This document shows, piece after piece, positions 1 to 6,122 of a stretch of DNA of 7,019 nt (position 1 is its first letter; every line of letters begins with the position of its first letter). The DNA lies in the NCBI GenBank assembly GCA_903925515.1, contig CAIYFP010000480.1:1-7019 (forward strand). The letters run 5' to 3'. The translations under genes were made by a program, and so were the position numbers. The stretch is from an uncultured Verrucomicrobiota bacterium (lineage in GTDB: Bacteria > Verrucomicrobiota > Verrucomicrobiia > Limisphaerales > UBA9464). Below the pieces are notes generated by a model that searched no databases, was not told where the DNA came from, and saw nothing but the letters and a program-made list of their open reading frames with translations.

Positions 1-1
1 C

Positions 2-88
2 AACCCGAAGGAGGGCCTGGACCGGTTCCGCCAGACGGTGAAGGACATCAAGCTCCACTTCGTGACGTATTCCTACTCGGGCAACTAG
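2..88 (+). CDS. C-terminal end of an unrecognised protein (5' truncated by window edge)
   Basis: Frame 2 is open from the window edge to the TAG at 86-88 and gives 28 residues, beginning NPKEGLDRFRQ and ending TYSYSGN. Codon use matches a high-GC coding frame, with third positions almost all G or C (ctg, gac, cgg, ttc, cgc, cag, acg, gtg, aag). The fragment is mixed charged and aromatic and carries no motif I can assign. The next gene starts 26 bp downstream on the same strand, so the two could share a transcript. Only the tail is visible, so no function is proposed. Confidence 0.6.
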   Translation, partial: NPKEGLDRFRQTVKDIKLHFVTYSYSGN

Positions 89-114
89 GCGCTGGCTCCA
101 ATCCTTACCCCAAC

Positions 115-999
115 ATGAAAGACGAATCGTTCCTAGGTTCCCGGGCCTTCCTTGCCGCCGACCTCCTCCTTGGCGTGGGCATTGCATGGTGTGTGCTTGC
201 TCCGGTGGCCGCCTTGCTCGCCTTCCCGCCCGCGCCCCACCAGACGTTGCACGGGACGGTGCGGGACGAGCAGGGCAACCCCTTGAACCTGCCGAAGGCA
301 ACCGTGGTGCTGGAAACGCCCGGCGGGGCGCCGGTGACAGCCGCCATCCGCACGACGACCGACCTGGACGGCAACTACGAGATCCTCGCCCCCATGGACA
401 GCGGGGTCACCAGTTCGAGGTACAAGCCGTCGGCGATGTTCCCGGCGGTGGCGTTCCGGCTGAAGGTGCGGGTGGGGAACGTGACGTACCTGCCGATCGA
501 GATGAGCGGGGTGAACGGGTTGGTGGCGGAGCCGGGCAAGACGGCACGGGTGGACCTGACGTTGGGGGAGGACGCCGACGGCGACGGGATGCCGGACGCG
601 TGGGAGCGAACGTTGATGGCGGCGTCGGGGCGTGGGGGAACGATCGGGGACGTGAAGCCCCATGCGGACGATGACGGGGATGGGATCAGCAACTTGAACG
701 AGTACCTGGCAGGGACGTATGCGTTTGATCCGGGCGATGGGTTTGTGGTGACGGCGAAGGGGGTGCAGGAGGGGCGATCGGAGCTGGAGTTCCTTGGGTT
801 GCGCGGGCGGACGTACACGGTGGAGGCGTCGGCGGACATGACGGGATGGAGGGCGGTGAAGTTTGGGGTGGCCGGGGAGGCTGCGAACACGCCGGAGCGG
901 GACCGGTACATGGCGGACGACGTGAAGCCGGTGCGGGTGCGAGTGGGGCCCGGGACGGCAGGGGAGGACCGGCGGTTTTTCCGGGTGAAGGTGCATTGA
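115..999 (+). CDS. Exported protein with carboxypeptidase-regulatory-like domain and two EF-hand-like calcium loops
   Basis: A 294-residue protein. Residues about 12-38 form a hydrophobic segment, read as a signal anchor or signal peptide, so the rest should lie outside the cytoplasm. Residues about 43-92 resemble a carboxypeptidase-regulatory-like beta-sandwich (HGTVRDEQGNPL, then TTTDLDGNYEI). Two loops match the 12-residue EF-hand pattern exactly: D153, D155, D157, G158, D161, E164, and D185, D187, D189, G190, N193, E196, the second followed by YLAGT. The C-terminal part (RTYTVEASADMTGW, ending RRFFRVKVH) resembles a module frequent at the ends of verrucomicrobial exported proteins. Calcium-stabilised surface or periplasmic placement is inferred; there is no catalytic motif. 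The ATG at 115 is the first start in frame that includes the whole hydrophobic segment, but has no clear Shine-Dalgarno. The minus-strand reading frames over it are shadows. Confidence 0.88.
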   Translation: MKDESFLGSRAFLAADLLLGVGIAWCVLAPVAALLAFPPAPHQTLHGTVRDEQGNPLNLPKATVVLETPGGAPVTAAIRTTTDLDGNYEILAPMDSGVTSSRYKPSAMFPAVAFRLKVRVGNVTYLPIEMSGVNGLVAEPGKTARVDLTLGEDADGDGMPDAWERTLMAASGRGGTIGDVKPHADDDGDGISNLNEYLAGTYAFDPGDGFVVTAKGVQEGRSELEFLGLRGRTYTVEASADMTGWRAVKFGVAGEAANTPERDRYMADDVKPVRVRVGPGTAGEDRRFFRVKVH

Positions 1000-1013
1000 G
1001 CTCCGAGAAGGCA

Positions 1014-1044
1014 CGCGGCCTGCGTTTTGGGCCGCGAGCCGCGG
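1014..1044 (+). terminator. Two overlapping GC hairpins after the calcium-loop gene, possible terminator
   Basis: Fifteen bases after the stop at 999 there is a perfect 7-bp stem, CGCGGCC at 1014-1020 with GGCCGCG at 1030-1036, and a T-containing 9-base loop. Its right arm overlaps a second perfect dyad, CCGCG at 1032-1036 with CGCGG at 1040-1044, so the two hairpins exclude each other. No U-tract follows, so intrinsic termination is uncertain. A structural barrier to 3' decay or a dispersed palindromic repeat are equally possible readings. Confidence 0.4.
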
Positions 1045-1116
1045 TGATATGGGCTCGTTGGCATGGCCCGGCGGCGAGGCGGCAGGCATGTGGCGGGTCT
1101 GGCATGGGTGGATTCA

Positions 1117-1131
1117 GCGGCAGGATGCCGC
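1117..1131. repeat. Short palindrome, REP-like
   Basis: GCGGCA (1117-1122) and TGCCGC (1126-1131) form a perfect 6-bp stem around GGA in the middle of the 275-bp intergenic region. It resembles the short GC palindromes found dispersed in intergenic DNA of many high-GC genomes. There is only this copy in the window, so its repeat status is an inference. Confidence 0.3.
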
Positions 1132-1199
1132 AGCCACTTTGCCTGCGTTGTGAGAGGGCCTTTCTTTCCAAGGCGCGTTTCGCGAGGGACGGTTGCGGG

Positions 1200-1242
1200 A
1201 ATTGCATTGATGCGGACTTGGCCCGAGGAGCACCATGCAATT
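1200..1242. promoter_or_regulatory. 8-bp inverted repeat flanking the leader of the signalling operon
   Basis: AATTGCAT at 1200-1207 and ATGCAATT at 1235-1242 are exact reverse complements separated by 27 bases. The right arm ends directly before GGAGG at 1243-1247, the best ribosome binding site ahead of the CheB-CheR gene. The arms are AT-rich in a GC-rich background. It could be an operator for a dimeric regulator, or an RNA stem that controls access to the ribosome site. Neither is shown; no promoter hexamers could be assigned with confidence. Confidence 0.35.
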
Positions 1243-1251
1243 GGAGGCTGG

Positions 1252-1278
1252 ATGAAATGCATCCGGCGTGACCCGTGA
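1252..1278 (+). CDS. Possible 8-codon leader ORF (MKCIRRDP)
   Basis: ATG at 1252 follows GGAGG (1243-1247) with a 4-base spacer and reads eight codons, MKCIRRDP, to TGA at 1276-1278. That stop overlaps the GTG start of the CheB-CheR gene in the tetranucleotide GTGA (1275-1278). The downstream gene has no Shine-Dalgarno of its own at usual distance, so ribosomes ending the leader could re-initiate there. This is inferred only from spacing and overlap. The same frame extends upstream to an ATG at 1063, but that longer reading has no coding character. The GGAGG may instead serve a longer-distance start. Confidence 0.3.
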   Translation: MKCIRRDP

Positions 1279-4013
1279 CGAGCCCTCGAAGAAAGCCTCT
1301 TGCTGCAAAGTCTCCGTCCATCCTCGGCGTGGGTGGCATGCCTGTCGTGGTGGGCGTGGGAACATCCGCAGGCGGATTGGAGGCCTTGGAGGCGCTCCTA
1401 CGGCCGGTCTCCGGCGATTGCCCGTTGTCGTTTGTGGTCGTGCAGCACCTCGACCCGGCGCGGAAGGGCTTGCTCGTGGAGTTGCTGGGACGCGCGACCA
1501 GCCTGACCGTCGAGGAAATCCAAGATGGGACGCGAGCCAAGCCCGGGCATGTGCATGTCATACCGCCGAGCCGTCACCTGTCGATTGAGGACGGCGTGTT
1601 CCACCTCGAGGAGCCAAAGGATGCCCATGGTGGACGCCTCACGGTGGATCATTTCCTGCGTTCGCTGGCCGAGGACAGGGGGTCTGAGGCCATTGGCATC
1701 ATCCTGTCCGGCATGGGTTCGGACGGCGTGCTGGGGTTGAGGGCGATCAAGGAGGAAGGCGGCACGTGCGTGGTGCAGGAGCCCGTGACGGCGAAGTTTG
1801 ATGGCATGCCGCGATCGGCGATCGACGCGGGCCTTGCGGACATCGTGGCCGCGCCGGGGGACATGGTGTCCGAGATCCTCGCCTATTTGCAAAGCGTGCA
1901 TCGAGGGGAGGCGGGCGACGGGTCGGCGGTGGCTGGGCATGACCGGAGGCAATTGGACAAGGTGTTGATCCTCCTTCGGGCCCGGACGAGCCATGACTTT
2001 GGACAATACAAGAAAAGCACGCTTCACCGGCGCATCCAGCGGCGGTTGAGCCTGCACAAGCTGAGGGGCATCCACGAGTACGTCCGCTTCCTGCGCGGCA
2101 ACCCGAGGGAGTTGGACTTGCTTTTCAAGGAGCTGTTGATCGGCGTCACCAGCTTCTTCCGCGATGCCGCCGTCTGGGCTCGGTTGAAGAACAAGGTCCT
2201 GCCAGCCCTCCTTGCTTCGCGTCCGAGGGGTTCCGTCCTTCGGGGTTGGTCGGCCGGGTGTTCCACGGGGGAGGAGGCCTATTCGCTGGCGATGGTGTTC
2301 CGCGAGGTGGCAGGGGACCGGCGGACCACCTCGGCCCAGACGCTGCAACTGTTTGCCACGGACATCGACCGGGAGGCGATCGAGACGGCGCGGGGCGGGG
2401 TCTATCCATCGAACATTTCGGCGGACGTAAGCGAGGCGAGGCTGCGGCGGTTCTTCACGCAGGAGGACCGGGGCTATCGGGTGAGCAAGGACGTTCGATC
2501 GACGGTGGTGTTTGCGCAGCAGAACCTCGTTCTGGACCCGCCGTTTACGAAGCTGGACATCATCCTTTGTCGGAACCTGCTGATCTATCTCGAGCCCGAG
2601 TTGCAGCGGATGGTGATCGGGTTGTTCCATTACGCCTTGAAGCCGGGAGGCATCCTTGTGTTGGGCGGAGCGGAGACGGTCGGGGCGGCGGACGGGATGT
2701 TCGCCGCCGTGGCGGGCAATTGCCGGATTTACCGAAGGCTGGAGTCGGGCCTGCGGGATGGAGCGGTGGGACTGCCCCCGATCGCGACGTCCCACCGGCC
2801 GCCACCCGTGGCGATGGAAATGGTCCAAGGGCAGGCCCCGTTTGGTGGCGCCCATTTTCAGGCGGGCGTCGAGCAGTTGCTGATCCATCGCCTTGCTCCC
2901 CCGGCCATCCTGTCGAATGTGAAGGGCGACATCCTGTACGTGGGAGGCAAGACGGGGCGATACCTCGAGCCGGCCGTGGGCAAGGCGAGCCTCAATTTGT
3001 TTGCCATGGCGCGGGAAGGACTTGGGTCGGCCTTGGCCACGGCGTTTGCGAAGGCCAGCCGGACGAAGGCTCCGGTGGCGTTGGACGGCGTGCACTTCGG
3101 GCCGGACGGACACCAGCATCGCGTGGACTTGGTCGTGGAGATCCTGGGCGAGCCCGAGGCGTTGCGGGGGATGGTCCTCACGGTGTTCCGGGAGCCCGGG
3201 CCCGGATCGGTCGCGAGGATCAAGCACTGGCCCGCCCGGGCCAAGTCGTCCGGGGCCGCGGCGTTGTCACGCGAGCTCGAGCGGTGCCGGCAGGAGCTCA
3301 ACAGCCTGCGCGAGGAGATGCAGATCTCGCAGGAGGAGTTGCGTTCCACCAACGAGGAGTTGCAGAGCGCCAACGAGGAACTGACCACGTCCAAGGAGGA
3401 AATGCAGTCCATGAACGAGGAGCTGCAAACGGTGAACCACGAGCTGCAAGCCAAGCTCGATGAGTTGTCGCGCACGAGCGACGACATGAAGAACCTCCTC
3501 AACAGCACCGGCATCGCCACCCTGTTCCTCGACGACCAGCTCCGCGTCCGCCGCTATACCACCCAGACGTCCAGCCTCATCAACCTTATCCCCGGCGACG
3601 CCGGGCGGACCATCACCGACATCGTCAGCAACCTCGACTATCCAAACTTTGCCTCCGACATCCAGGACGTCCTCCATTCCTTGATCCATGTCGAACGGCA
3701 GGTTCCATCCCGGGATGGCCGGTGGTTCAACGTCCGCGTCATGCCCTATCGCACCCTCGACAACCGCATTGACGGCGTCGTGATCACCTTCCTCGACGTG
3801 ACGGCATCGAGGCGTGGCCAAGAGCGATTGCGCGAGGTCTTCAACCTGTTGCAACTCAGCCCGGATGGAGGGCGCGACGTCGTCCATGGCGAGCCCCCCC
3901 AAAAGGTCCTCGAAAAGGTCGCCCAAGCCCTTCTGCGTGGCGTGCAGGAGGACGCGAAACCCATCCCCGGAGCCGAGCTGAAGTCCCCGGGAAAACGGGG
4001 CACACGCCGATGA
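1275..4013 (+). CDS. CheB methylesterase-CheR methyltransferase-PAS fusion protein
   Basis: A 912-residue cytoplasmic signalling protein. Residues 22-205 are a CheB methylesterase domain (glutamyl methyl-ester hydrolysis) with the triad in place: S31 in GTSAGG, H58 in QHLD, D150 in GMGSDG. The receiver domain of classical CheB is absent. Residues about 225-490 are CheR, a SAM-dependent glutamate methyltransferase: helical N-subdomain with TSFFRD (292-297), SAM-site motifs SAGCSTGEEAYS (326-337) and FATDID (360-365), then CRNLLIYL (432-439). A weak PAS-like region (about 525-640) leads into a heptad-rich coiled coil (661-735) with NEELQ/NEELT repeats typical of this fusion family, then a PAS domain (about 736-845). 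Some relatives continue into a histidine kinase; here that lies in the next gene, which overlaps by 4 bp. The GTG at 1275 is the earliest possible start (in-frame TGA at 1269-1271); ATG at 1338, just before the CheB fold, is an alternative since codons 1-21 are unusually AT-rich at third positions. Substrate and ligand are unknown. Confidence 0.93.
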   Translation: MTSPRRKPLAAKSPSILGVGGMPVVVGVGTSAGGLEALEALLRPVSGDCPLSFVVVQHLDPARKGLLVELLGRATSLTVEEIQDGTRAKPGHVHVIPPSRHLSIEDGVFHLEEPKDAHGGRLTVDHFLRSLAEDRGSEAIGIILSGMGSDGVLGLRAIKEEGGTCVVQEPVTAKFDGMPRSAIDAGLADIVAAPGDMVSEILAYLQSVHRGEAGDGSAVAGHDRRQLDKVLILLRARTSHDFGQYKKSTLHRRIQRRLSLHKLRGIHEYVRFLRGNPRELDLLFKELLIGVTSFFRDAAVWARLKNKVLPALLASRPRGSVLRGWSAGCSTGEEAYSLAMVFREVAGDRRTTSAQTLQLFATDIDREAIETARGGVYPSNISADVSEARLRRFFTQEDRGYRVSKDVRSTVVFAQQNLVLDPPFTKLDIILCRNLLIYLEPELQRMVIGLFHYALKPGGILVLGGAETVGAADGMFAAVAGNCRIYRRLESGLRDGAVGLPPIATSHRPPPVAMEMVQGQAPFGGAHFQAGVEQLLIHRLAPPAILSNVKGDILYVGGKTGRYLEPAVGKASLNLFAMAREGLGSALATAFAKASRTKAPVALDGVHFGPDGHQHRVDLVVEILGEPEALRGMVLTVFREPGPGSVARIKHWPARAKSSGAAALSRELERCRQELNSLREEMQISQEELRSTNEELQSANEELTTSKEEMQSMNEELQTVNHELQAKLDELSRTSDDMKNLLNSTGIATLFLDDQLRVRRYTTQTSSLINLIPGDAGRTITDIVSNLDYPNFASDIQDVLHSLIHVERQVPSRDGRWFNVRVMPYRTLDNRIDGVVITFLDVTASRRGQERLREVFNLLQLSPDGGRDVVHGEPPQKVLEKVAQALLRGVQEDAKPIPGAELKSPGKRGTRR

Positions 4014-5707
4014 AGCCCACGTCTGCCCGGCAACGCGTGGCCAAGGACCTTCCGTCGTCCCGCCGGGGTCGTAAGCCGCGGGCCGCACCGGCCGACGACC
4101 TTCGGCTGCTTCACCAGCTTCGCGTCCACCAGGTCGAGCTTGAGGTCCAGAACGCCGAGCTTGCCCGGTCGAGGGCCGCGGCGGAGGAGGCCGTTGCGCG
4201 GTACACGGAGCTCTATCAACTCGCGCCGGTGGCGTACCTCACGATCACCCCCGAGGGCGTGATCACCCAATCCAATCGAGCCGCCACGCGGCTCCTCGGC
4301 CTTGATGTGCGCCATCGCCGGGTGCGCCTTCGGACCCTGATCCACCCCGGGGACGTCGCGGCCTGCGAACGGTTCCTGCAAGGGGTGTTCTCGGGTCAAG
4401 CCCAGCCGGCCGTGCCGCTCCGCCTTGCCGTGCGCCGCGGCAGGAGGATGACGGTCCAGATGGAAGGCATTGCCTCGGAGGACGGCAGGGAATGCCGGGC
4501 CATTTTGGTCGAGACCACCGAGCGTGACCGCTTGGCGGAGGTCGAGTTCGAGCTCAACCAAGCCCGTCGGATCCATGCCATTGGCCGCTTGGCCGCCGGG
4601 GTGGCGCACGAAATCAACAACGAGCTGGCGTCGATCCTTGCCTGCCTTGCTCAGACCTCCGGCGTCCTGGCTCCGACCCCCGAGGTCCAGCGGTGGACGG
4701 ACCGTGTCGGCGGGTGCGTCGAGCGGGCTTCGAGCGTCGTTCGGCGGCTTCTTTTGTTTGGCCGTCCAGCGCCCCTCGACATCCAATGCATCGACGCCAA
4801 CGACGTGGTGCGCGACCTCCTTGCGTTTCTTCGCAAGACCATTGGGGAGACCTTTGCCATCACGTTCGACGAGGCGCCCGGATTGATGCGGGTCGAGGCC
4901 GACCTTGGCCTTCTCCAGCAGGCGATCCTGAACCTTGTGCTCAACGCACGGGATGCCATGCCGAAGGGCGGACGGATTTCCATCGCGACCTCGAGCTTCG
5001 CCTTGGATGCGCAGGCTGCCCGGAAGCATCCGGACCGCCGACCGGGGCGGTTCGTCGGCATCGCCGTCACGGACCATGGATGCGGCATCGGGGCGGGCGA
5101 TCTCGTGCACATTTTCGAGCCGTTCTTCACGACCAAGAAGGTGGGCGTGGGGACCGGGCTTGGCCTTCCGATGGTGCGTGACACCGCAGCCCAGCATCAC
5201 GGCTGGGTGGACGTCGATTCCAGCCCGGGCCGGGGCAGCACGTTTCGCATCTGCTTGCCCGCCTTGGTGGACGGCTCGCACCGTGCGTCCCGGGCGCCGT
5301 CCCGGGCGCCGTCGCCCGTCTTGCGTGGGCACGAGACGTTGCTGCTCGTCGATGACAGCGACTCGCTCCGCCAATTCCTGGGGGAATACCTTGAATCGCT
5401 GGGCTATCGCGTCCTCAAGGCCGGCACGGGACCCGAAGCCATCCGGGCATGGAAGCGGCAACGCGCGGACCTGCTCCTTGCCGACATGGTGATGCCGGGC
5501 GGGATGACGGGCAGGCAACTTGCGGGGCGTCTTCGCAAGGACGACCCCGGCCTCCCGGTCATCATTTCCAGCGGGTACAATCCCGACGCATCCGCCGCCG
5601 GGCCCGAGGGCATCTTGTATTTGCCGAAGCCCGCCTCCGTCGTCGCGCTGGCTGCGGCGATCCGGGAGCGCCTGGATCTTCGGTCGGGGGCCAAGCTTGA
5701 AGCCTGA
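4010..5707 (+). CDS. PAS domain hybrid sensor histidine kinase with C-terminal receiver
   Basis: A 565-residue cytoplasmic kinase with no membrane segment. After a basic N-terminus, residues 31-60 form a helix (LLHQLRVHQVELEVQNAEL) typical of soluble PAS kinases. A PAS domain spans about 62-170. The kinase core has an H-box with H200 in AHEINN, an N-box with N308 and N312, G1 in DHGCGI (355-360), F-box FEPFFTTK (369-376) and G2 in GTGLGL (381-386), all NtrB-like. A Ser/Arg/Pro linker (423-436) joins a receiver (about 442-555) with acidic pair D448-D449, phospho-acceptor D492 in ADMVMP, S520/S521 and K540. The expected route is ATP to H200 to D492, either as an internal brake or as a relay to an unseen phosphotransfer protein. 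The start ATG overlaps the upstream stop (ATGA, 4010-4013), which predicts translational coupling and equimolar production with the CheB-CheR-PAS protein. No DNA-binding output domain is present. Confidence 0.93.
   Translation: MKPTSARQRVAKDLPSSRRGRKPRAAPADDLRLLHQLRVHQVELEVQNAELARSRAAAEEAVARYTELYQLAPVAYLTITPEGVITQSNRAATRLLGLDVRHRRVRLRTLIHPGDVAACERFLQGVFSGQAQPAVPLRLAVRRGRRMTVQMEGIASEDGRECRAILVETTERDRLAEVEFELNQARRIHAIGRLAAGVAHEINNELASILACLAQTSGVLAPTPEVQRWTDRVGGCVERASSVVRRLLLFGRPAPLDIQCIDANDVVRDLLAFLRKTIGETFAITFDEAPGLMRVEADLGLLQQAILNLVLNARDAMPKGGRISIATSSFALDAQAARKHPDRRPGRFVGIAVTDHGCGIGAGDLVHIFEPFFTTKKVGVGTGLGLPMVRDTAAQHHGWVDVDSSPGRGSTFRICLPALVDGSHRASRAPSRAPSPVLRGHETLLLVDDSDSLRQFLGEYLESLGYRVLKAGTGPEAIRAWKRQRADLLLADMVMPGGMTGRQLAGRLRKDDPGLPVIISSGYNPDASAAGPEGILYLPKPASVVALAAAIRERLDLRSGAKLEA
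5289..5312 (+). repeat. Tandem 12-bp duplication in the kinase-receiver linker
   Basis: CCCGGGCGCCGT occurs twice head to tail, at 5289-5300 and 5301-5312. In the protein this gives RAPS twice (residues about 428-434) inside the flexible linker between the kinase ATPase domain and the receiver. Being a multiple of three it keeps frame and could vary in copy number between strains. Confidence 0.7.
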
Positions 5708-5710
5708 AAA

Positions 5711-5730
5711 CCCCGCCGGAGGCAATGGGG
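5711..5730 (+). terminator. Weak hairpin just after the kinase stop
   Basis: Starting 3 bases after the stop at 5707, CCCC-GCC (5711-5717) can pair with GGC (5721-5723) and GGGG (5727-5730), with a GGA loop and an AAT bulge. There is no following U-run, so it is at best a weak or factor-assisted terminator. It overlaps the left arm of the larger inverted repeat described separately. Confidence 0.25.
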
Positions 5731-6025
5731 TCACATCCAAAGCTTTGACATTTGCTCTGGAAGCTTGCGGATGGACCGACGAGTTCCGCCTGCTCCACGA
5801 CATCTGGCTCCGGCTCCTTCAAGAGGAGGAGGTCCGCGACGACGTGGAGATGCCGAGATGTGAGCCAACGGCCCTGCCCTGCTGCGCCGACCATGACGCT
5901 TGCGGAGGATGCTTTGGCCGGATTGGCCACGGTTGACGGCAGGGTTCCATGCGTAGGGCACGGAGGCGCACCGTGGTTGGTGCCATGACGGCCGATTGGA
6001 TGTGACCCGATTGATTCTTACGGGG
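5711..6025. repeat. Segment bounded by an 18-bp imperfect inverted repeat, possible small dispersed element
   Basis: The left arm at 5723-5740 and the right arm at 5996-6013 are reverse complements at 17 of 18 positions (core GTCACATCC). CCCCG sits 7 bases outside the left arm (5711-5715), and its complement CGGGG sits 7 bases outside the right arm (6021-6025). About 255 bp lie between the inner ends, with no transposase and no further symmetry. This looks like a MITE-like or REP-like element, or paired protein-binding sites. No target-site duplication is evident. A perfect 10-bp palindrome, CAAAGCTTTG, lies at 5738-5747 at the inner edge of the left arm. Confidence 0.4.
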
Positions 6026-6096
6026 TGGATGGGGTGGACTGGGTGGACCGAGTGGACCGAGTGGACTGAGTGGACTGAGTGGACTGAGTGGACGAG
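6025..6096. repeat. 9-bp tandem repeat, eight units (consensus GTGGACTGA)
   Basis: Eight contiguous 9-mers begin at 6025, 6034, 6043, 6052, 6061, 6070, 6079 and 6088. Three are identical GTGGACTGA, two are GTGGACCGA, and the outer ones (GTGGATGGG, GTGGACTGG, GTGGACGAG) diverge, as expected if the array grows in its centre and decays at the edges. One frame would read as repeated Thr-Glu-Trp, but no real gene contains it. Copy number may vary by replication slippage. Confidence 0.9.
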
Positions 6097-6116
6097 GGGG
6101 CGGGGGGGCGGGGGGG
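6096..6116 (+). other. G-tract cluster, candidate G-quadruplex
   Basis: Runs of 5, 7 and 7 G on the plus strand (6096-6100, 6102-6108, 6110-6116) are separated by single C bases. Each 7-G run can supply two tracts, so four stacked tracts with very short loops are available within 21 bases. It directly follows the 9-bp array and lies just past the stop of the minus-strand lipoprotein gene. Read-through RNA from the signalling operon would carry the G-rich strand. Structure is predicted from sequence only. Confidence 0.5.
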
Positions 6117-6122
6117 AAGTGA

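Larger units (their letters stand above)
5708..6122. other. 415-bp convergent intergenic region without a convincing gene
   Basis: This lies between the end of the kinase gene (plus strand) and the end of the lipoprotein gene (minus strand). Frames that stay open here, including a 55-codon minus-strand frame from about 5986 to 5819 and the plus-strand frame starting at 5752, lack domain character and translation signals, and are rejected. The content is non-coding: an inverted-repeat-bounded segment (5711-6025), a 9-bp tandem repeat (6025-6096) and a G-tract cluster (6096-6116). Small hairpins are also present, such as CTCCT/AGGAG at 5814-5828 and CACGG/CCGTG at 5959-5975. Confidence 0.6.

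Noticed and set aside
133..1262. Minus-strand frames of 318 and 295 codons opposite the calcium-loop gene
   Set aside because: His/Pro/Arg-rich shadows of the plus-strand gene with no recognisable domain.
1398..3227. Long minus-strand frame of 609 codons opposite the CheB-CheR gene
   Set aside because: It is antisense to a gene with clear catalytic motifs; long antisense frames are expected in GC-rich DNA with strong third-position bias.
5745..5774. TTGACA at 5745-5750 as a -35 promoter element
   Set aside because: With 17 or 18 bases of spacing the -10 position reads GGATGG or GATGGA, which does not resemble TATAAT, and no gene follows.
3746..5803. Minus-strand 685-codon frame opposite the kinase
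   Set aside because: Same shadow effect; composition is Arg/Pro/Gly-rich without domains, and it crosses two unrelated genes and an intergenic region.
5819..5986. Minus-strand 55-codon frame starting MAPTTVRL
   Set aside because: Part of a longer shadow frame, low complexity and no translation signal. It may be conserved as DNA if the segment is a dispersed repeat, which would mimic a protein family.
5752..5988. Plus-strand 78-codon frame in the convergent intergenic region
   Set aside because: Composition (Arg/Ser/Cys/Thr-rich), no Shine-Dalgarno, no motif, and it runs across the inverted-repeat segment; read as chance.
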